From Firmicutes bacterium UBA1768 (GTDB lineage Bacteria > Bacillota > Clostridia > Peptostreptococcales > Anaerovoracaceae), in assembly GCA_002315335.1 (NCBI GenBank), contig DCGW01000065.1, positions 1 to 10,688 on the forward strand: a stretch of 10,688 bases of DNA, given 5' to 3'. The notes beneath the pieces are model-generated. The model saw only the letters and a list, made by a program, of their open reading frames with translations. It was not told the origin of the DNA and searched no databases. Positions 6,605 through 10,688 of the stretch are shown in pieces; position 1 is the first letter of the stretch, and every line of letters begins with the position of its first letter. The position numbers and the translations under genes were made by a program.

Positions 6605-6622
6605 TCGTTAAATTTTTAACAG
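6605..6622. promoter_or_regulatory. Rex-type operator upstream of hydC
   Basis: TCGTTAAATTTTTAACAG differs at two of the fixed positions from the Rex consensus TTGTTAANNNNTTAACAA and is a near-palindrome. Rex is the NADH/NAD+-sensing repressor that commonly controls fermentation and hydrogenase genes in Clostridia. The site lies 16 bases upstream of the hydC ribosome binding site, where bound Rex would act as a roadblock or cover a promoter. A half-site (TTGTTAA) also occurs at 6526-6532. Confidence 0.65.
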
Positions 6623-6653
6623 TGTTATGAGAGTTGGAAAGGAGTTTTTAACT

Positions 6654-7172
6654 ATGAGTAATCAATGCAATTGCGGCGGCATTATTAAAGAAAATGACCC
6701 GAGATTTGCAGAGCTTAAAGGATTCATTGATTCTTTAGTCGGCACAAAGGGCAAAACAATGCCAGTCCTGCAGGAAGCGCAGAAAATCTTTGGTTTTCTT
6801 CCAATTGAAGTCCAGAAGTTTATTGCAAACGAACTGGAAATTCCTCTTTCGGAAGTTTATGGCGTTTCCACATTCTACAGCCAGTTTAATCTCGAGCCAA
6901 AGGGAATTCACAAGATTTCTGTTTGTCTCGGAACAGCATGTTATGTTAAGGGCTCACAGGCTGTACTAGACAAGCTTGCTGATGAGCTTGAAGTTGAAGT
7001 CGGCGAAACAACTGCTGACGGAGTATTCACTCTCGAAGCAACCCGCTGCCTCGGTTGCTGCGGCCTTGCTCCGGTTATGATGATAGACGACGAAGTATAC
7101 GGTAAACTGGAAGATATAAGCGTTATCCCAGAAATTATTGAGAAATATTATAATCAGAGGTTACCTAAATGA
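6654..7172 (+). CDS. hydC: NADH-linked [FeFe] hydrogenase, NuoE-like [2Fe-2S] subunit
   Basis: This is a 172-residue thioredoxin-like [2Fe-2S] protein, homologous to complex I NuoE, Desulfovibrio HndA and Thermotoga HydC. An N-terminal helical region (15-80) contains the conserved PxEVYGVSTFYSQF stretch (64-78). The cluster ligands are C91 and C96 (CLGTACYVKG) and C132 and C136 (RCLGCCGLAP), in the family's C-x4-C...C-x3-C pattern. C5 and C7 near the N-terminus and C135 are extra cysteines. The start at 6654 is chosen for AAAGGAG at 6638-6644; the upstream in-frame ATG at 6627 has no site and precedes the Shine-Dalgarno. The stop overlaps the hydB start (ATGA), indicating translational coupling. 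The subunit should relay electrons within the soluble HydABC complex. A Rex-type site lies just upstream. HndA is an equally usable name. Confidence 0.93.
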   Translation: MSNQCNCGGIIKENDPRFAELKGFIDSLVGTKGKTMPVLQEAQKIFGFLPIEVQKFIANELEIPLSEVYGVSTFYSQFNLEPKGIHKISVCLGTACYVKGSQAVLDKLADELEVEVGETTADGVFTLEATRCLGCCGLAPVMMIDDEVYGKLEDISVIPEIIEKYYNQRLPK

Positions 7173-9013
7173 GGAAGATAAGTACAGTAAAAGAATTAAC
7201 AGAAATAAAGCAGGCGTTTACTGATAAGCGTCAGAATAGCCAGAATATAAGAGTTATCGTAGGTATGGGTACATGCGGTATTTCTGCTGGCGCTACTCCT
7301 GTATGGGAAACAATCAGGGATGCTGCTGAAAAAGCAGGCATGGATAACGTATCAGTTCTTCCTGCCGGCTGTATCGGTATGTGTACCTACGAACCAATCG
7401 TAGAAGTAAAAGAACCAGGCAAGCAGACAGTAACATATATACATGTTGATGCTAAGAAGGCTGCAGAAATCTTTGAAAAGCACATCAAAGGCGGAAATCC
7501 TATTCCTGAATATACTATCGGCGGAAGCATGAGCGGCCTCGAAGACATCGACTTCTACAAGAAGCAGAAGAGAGTTGCCCTCAGAAACTGCGGTGTAGTA
7601 AATCCTGAGGATATCACAGAATACATTTATAAGGACGGTTACTTTGGACTTGCAAAGGTTCTCCTTGAGATGACACCGGCTGAGGTTATTGATCTCGTTA
7701 AGGCTTCCGGCCTCAGAGGTCGTGGAGGCGCAGGCTTCTCAACAGGTATGAAGTGGAGCTTTGCAGCACCAAACCAGGCTGACCAGAAATATATCATCTG
7801 TAATGCCGACGAAGGTGACCCGGGTGCATTCATGGACAGAGCTGTTCTCGAGGGCGACCCACATGCTGTTCTCGAAGCTATGGCTATTGGCGGTTATGCA
7901 ATCGGCGCAACAAAGGGCTTCATCTATGTAAGAGCGGAATATCCTGTAGCTGTTCAGAGACTTAACATCGCTATTGCTCAGGCCAAAGAATTAGGTCTTT
8001 TGGGCGAAAAGCTTTTAGGCACAGACTTCAACTTTGATATTGAAATAAGACTCGGTGCTGGAGCCTTTGTATGCGGTGAAGAAACAGCGTTAATCGCTTC
8101 AATCGAAGGTTACAGAGGTATGTCAAGAAATAAACCACCATTCCCTGCAAACAAGGGCCTTTGGGGCAAGCCAACCTGCATAAACAATGTAGAAACTCTT
8201 GCAAACGTTGCTCAGATTATTCTGAACGGAGCAGAGTGGTTCAAGGGCTTCGGTACAGAAAAATCACCTGGAACAAAGGTATTCGCACTTGGTGGAAAAA
8301 TCAACAACACAGGTCTTGTAGAGGTTCCAATGGGAACAACCTTAAGAGAAGTAATTTATGATATCGGCGGTGGCTGTCCTGGCGGCAAAAAGTTCAAGGC
8401 TGTTCAGACAGGCGGTCCGTCAGGCGGATGCATCACAACAGAAAACCTTGACACACCTATCGACTTTGATAACTTAGTTGCTATCGGCTCAATGATGGGT
8501 TCCGGCGGTATGATCGTAATGGACGAAGATAACTGCATGATAGACATCGCAAGATTCTTCCTTGACTTCACAGTTGACGAATCCTGCGGTAAGTGTACAC
8601 CTTGCCGTGAAGGTACAAAGAGAATGCATGAAATTCTCGACAGAATCACTTCTGGAGAAGGTTCTGAGGAAGACCTCACTACACTTAAGGACCTTGCAGA
8701 AAATATCAAGAGCACTTCACTCTGCGGCCTTGGCCAGACTGCACCAAATCCGGTTCTTTCAACTATGAACCACTTTGAGGATGAATATATTGCACACGTT
8801 AAGGACAAGAAGTGTCCTGCAGGTGTCTGCAAGTCACTCATCAACTACGAAATCAGCATGAAGTGCAGAGGCTGTACACTTTGCAGCAGAAGCTGTCCTG
8901 CACAGGCTATTTCAGGTAAAGTTAAGGAACAGCATACAATCGATCAGAGTACCTGCCTCAAGTGCGGTATCTGCATGAACGTATGTAAGTTTGATGCAAT
9001 TATAAAGAAGTAG
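7169..9013 (+). CDS. hydB: NADH-linked [FeFe] hydrogenase, NuoF-like flavoprotein subunit
   Basis: This 614-residue subunit is where NAD(H) and FMN bind. An N-terminal thioredoxin-like [2Fe-2S] domain (~27-105) has C36 (GTCGISAGA), C68 and C72 (GCIGMC). The NuoF core follows: GLRGRGGAGF (181-190) for NADH, CNADEGDPGAFMDR (211-224) for FMN, and GAGAFVCGEETAL (296-308). A [4Fe-4S] cluster is bound by C473, C476, C479 (ESCGKCTPC) and C519. The C-terminus is a two-cluster ferredoxin (C566/C569/C572/C576 and C596/C599/C602/C606). This arrangement matches HydB of electron-bifurcating HydABC enzymes, where NADH and ferredoxin are used together to make H2, or the reverse. The HndB-like domain is fused here rather than encoded separately. 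The start overlaps the hydC stop, with AGAGG at 7156-7160; hydA starts 11 bases after the stop. Bifurcation itself is inferred from subunit architecture. Confidence 0.95.
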   Translation: MRKISTVKELTEIKQAFTDKRQNSQNIRVIVGMGTCGISAGATPVWETIRDAAEKAGMDNVSVLPAGCIGMCTYEPIVEVKEPGKQTVTYIHVDAKKAAEIFEKHIKGGNPIPEYTIGGSMSGLEDIDFYKKQKRVALRNCGVVNPEDITEYIYKDGYFGLAKVLLEMTPAEVIDLVKASGLRGRGGAGFSTGMKWSFAAPNQADQKYIICNADEGDPGAFMDRAVLEGDPHAVLEAMAIGGYAIGATKGFIYVRAEYPVAVQRLNIAIAQAKELGLLGEKLLGTDFNFDIEIRLGAGAFVCGEETALIASIEGYRGMSRNKPPFPANKGLWGKPTCINNVETLANVAQIILNGAEWFKGFGTEKSPGTKVFALGGKINNTGLVEVPMGTTLREVIYDIGGGCPGGKKFKAVQTGGPSGGCITTENLDTPIDFDNLVAIGSMMGSGGMIVMDEDNCMIDIARFFLDFTVDESCGKCTPCREGTKRMHEILDRITSGEGSEEDLTTLKDLAENIKSTSLCGLGQTAPNPVLSTMNHFEDEYIAHVKDKKCPAGVCKSLINYEISMKCRGCTLCSRSCPAQAISGKVKEQHTIDQSTCLKCGICMNVCKFDAIIKK

Positions 9014-9024
9014 GAGGGTGAGCA

Positions 9025-10688
9025 ATGGAAAAAGTAAATGTAACCATAAATGGCATAGCTGTTAGCGTTCCTAAGGATTATACAGTGCTCATGGCAGCCC
9101 GTGAAGCAGGCATAGATATCCCTACTCTTTGCTACCTTAAGGACATTAACGAAGTGGCTGCCTGCAGAGTCTGCGTAGTAGAAGCAGACATCAAAGGTGT
9201 GCCAATGAGAAACCTCCCTGCATCCTGTGTACTTCAGGTTCAGGACGGTATGAATGTTCGTACAAACACACAGAAAGTAAGAAAAGCGGTTAAGATGAAT
9301 GTTGAGCTCATTCTCGCAAACCATGACAGGGAATGTCTCACATGTAAGAGAAATCAGACCTGCGAACTTCAGAAGCTCTGTGACGAATTAGGAATTCAGA
9401 AGGAAAGATTCGACGGCGAAAGAAGAGAAAAGCACGTTGACGACCTTTCACCATCAATCGTAAGAGATAGCGGCAAATGCATCCTTTGCGGAAGATGTAT
9501 TAATGTCTGCAGAAAGATTCAGGGCGTAGGCGTAATCGACTTCGCAAACAGAGGCTTTAAGACTCAGGTTGCTCCTGCATTCGGTTATTCAATGAGAGAT
9601 GCAGACTGTCTCTACTGTGGTCAGTGTATTCAGGCTTGTCCTGTAGGCGCTTTAAGAGAAAAAGACCATGTTCAGGCAGTTTGGGATGCAATAGACGATC
9701 CTGAAAAGGTTGTAGTTGTTCAGGCGGCTCCATCAGTCAGAGTAGGTCTTGGCGAAAGCTTTGGACTTCCTGTTGGTACACCTGTAACAGGAAAAATGAT
9801 TGCTGCTATGAGAAGGCTTGGCTTCGACAAGGTATTCGATACAAACTTCTCTGCCGACCTTACAATCATGGAAGAAGGGACAGAATTTATTGATAGAGTA
9901 GTTAACGGCGGTCCTCTTCCAATGATGACAAGCTGTTCACCAGGCTGGATCAGATACTGTGAAATGAACTATCCTGAGTTCCTTCCAAATCTTTCAACCT
10001 GTAAGTCACCACAGCAGATGTTCGGTGCTATGGCTAAGTCATATTTTGCAAAGAAGGAACACATCTCAAGAGATAAGATTGTCAGCGTTTCAATCATGCC
10101 TTGCACAGCTAAGAAGTCAGAATGTGAAAGACCTGAAATGGAGGTTGACGGCTACAGAGATGTAGACTACGTATTAACAACAAGAGAACTCGCTTCAATG
10201 ATTAAGCAGGCGAGAATCAAGTTCGATATGCTTCCTGATGAAGAACCGGATCCTTGGATGGGTGAAGGAACAGGTGCTGCTGTTATCTTCGGTGTAACAG
10301 GCGGTGTAATGGAAGCTGCTCTCAGAACTGTAGCAGATGTTCTCTATGACAAGGATCTCGATTCATTCGAGTACCACGAAGTAAGAGGCTTGGACGGAAT
10401 AAAGTTTGCTTCAGTTCAGGTTCCTGTTGGAGGAACAATGACAGAGGTTAAGGTTGCTGTTGCTCACGGAACAGCAAACGCAGGCAAGCTCTTAGACGCT
10501 ATTAAGGCAGGCGAGGTAGAAGTACACTTTATCGAAATCATGACCTGCTCAGGTGGATGTATCCACGGTGGTGGTCAGCCACATGTTTCAGCTAAGGAAA
10601 GAATGCTTGAAAATCCAAGAATCGCAAGAACTGAAGGTATCTACAGCGAAGATAAGAGACTCCCTCAGAGAAAGTCTCACAAGAACGC
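9025..10688 (+). CDS. hydA: [FeFe] hydrogenase catalytic subunit, HydA/HndD type (3' end outside window)
   Basis: 554 codons are visible, with no stop before the window ends; the family suggests about 30 more. The start has AGGAGGGTG at 9012-9020. Domains in order: plant-type [2Fe-2S] with C36, C47, C50, C68; His-ligated [4Fe-4S] with H100, C104, C107, C113; two-[4Fe-4S] ferredoxin with C152/C155/C158/C162 and C195/C198/C201/C205; then the H-domain. Its three motifs are TSCSPGW (302-308), MPCTAKKSE (358-366) and EIMTCSGGCIHGGGQP (504-519), supplying C360, C508 and C512 for the H-cluster. The first motif has Ser305 where clostridial CpI has a ligand cysteine (C300). C304 matches the proton-relay cysteine C299. 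This is the proton-reducing or H2-oxidising site of the soluble HydABC complex. Maturases HydE, HydF and HydG are not in the window. Confidence 0.95.
   Translation, partial: MEKVNVTINGIAVSVPKDYTVLMAAREAGIDIPTLCYLKDINEVAACRVCVVEADIKGVPMRNLPASCVLQVQDGMNVRTNTQKVRKAVKMNVELILANHDRECLTCKRNQTCELQKLCDELGIQKERFDGERREKHVDDLSPSIVRDSGKCILCGRCINVCRKIQGVGVIDFANRGFKTQVAPAFGYSMRDADCLYCGQCIQACPVGALREKDHVQAVWDAIDDPEKVVVVQAAPSVRVGLGESFGLPVGTPVTGKMIAAMRRLGFDKVFDTNFSADLTIMEEGTEFIDRVVNGGPLPMMTSCSPGWIRYCEMNYPEFLPNLSTCKSPQQMFGAMAKSYFAKKEHISRDKIVSVSIMPCTAKKSECERPEMEVDGYRDVDYVLTTRELASMIKQARIKFDMLPDEEPDPWMGEGTGAAVIFGVTGGVMEAALRTVADVLYDKDLDSFEYHEVRGLDGIKFASVQVPVGGTMTEVKVAVAHGTANAGKLLDAIKAGEVEVHFIEIMTCSGGCIHGGGQPHVSAKERMLENPRIARTEGIYSEDKRLPQRKSHKN

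Noticed and set aside
8404..8844. 146-codon open frame on the minus strand within hydB
   Set aside because: It is antisense to conserved FeS-cluster coding sequence, with no recognisable domain or start signal.

Overview
The window looks like chromosomal DNA of an anaerobic, low-to-mid GC Firmicute, most likely class Clostridia. Three things point there: an IspH (LytB) protein fused to ribosomal protein S1, a YkvI-type membrane protein, and a trimeric NADH-linked [FeFe] hydrogenase operon. Strong GGAGG-type ribosome binding sites fit this. A family-level assignment would be a guess. All convincing genes are on the + strand.

Layout. Positions 1-62 form a perfect 25-bp inverted repeat at the very edge of the window. 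The 5' end of a truncated membrane-anchored protein (37-606, DUF6382-like) lies inside it. A 138-bp gap with a possible antisense remnant follows. Next is a tight cluster: a small two-helix membrane protein (745-1074), rarA/mgsA (1090-2361), and the ispH-rpsA fusion (2349-4610), which overlaps rarA by 13 bases. The fusion gene appears to contain its own internal sigma-A-type promoter and a near-perfect Shine-Dalgarno, placed to make free S1 protein from the 3' half. A stem-loop terminator (4665-4703) closes this unit. Two more genes follow: a small HD-fold protein related to (p)ppGpp hydrolases that has lost every catalytic residue (4731-5294), and a YkvI-family transporter-like protein (5348-6424).

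The last 4 kb hold the hydrogenase operon: hydC (NuoE-like), hydB (NuoF-like) and hydA (catalytic [FeFe] subunit, cut by the window end). Together these would form a soluble complex that passes electrons between NADH, ferredoxin and protons, and so links fermentation redox balance to H2. The upstream region is layered: an extended -10 promoter, an ~80-nt leader ending in an intrinsic terminator, and then a Rex-type operator (TCGTTAAATTTTTAACAG) just before the hydC ribosome binding site. This suggests NADH/NAD+ control by Rex, and possibly a second layer by attenuation or a small RNA.

I found no CRISPR array, tRNA, rRNA, complete insertion sequence or defence system. The points most worth a second look are the nested expression unit for S1, the inserts in IspH, the pseudo-HD protein, the hydrogenase leader, and a Cys-to-Ser change in the first H-cluster motif of HydA.
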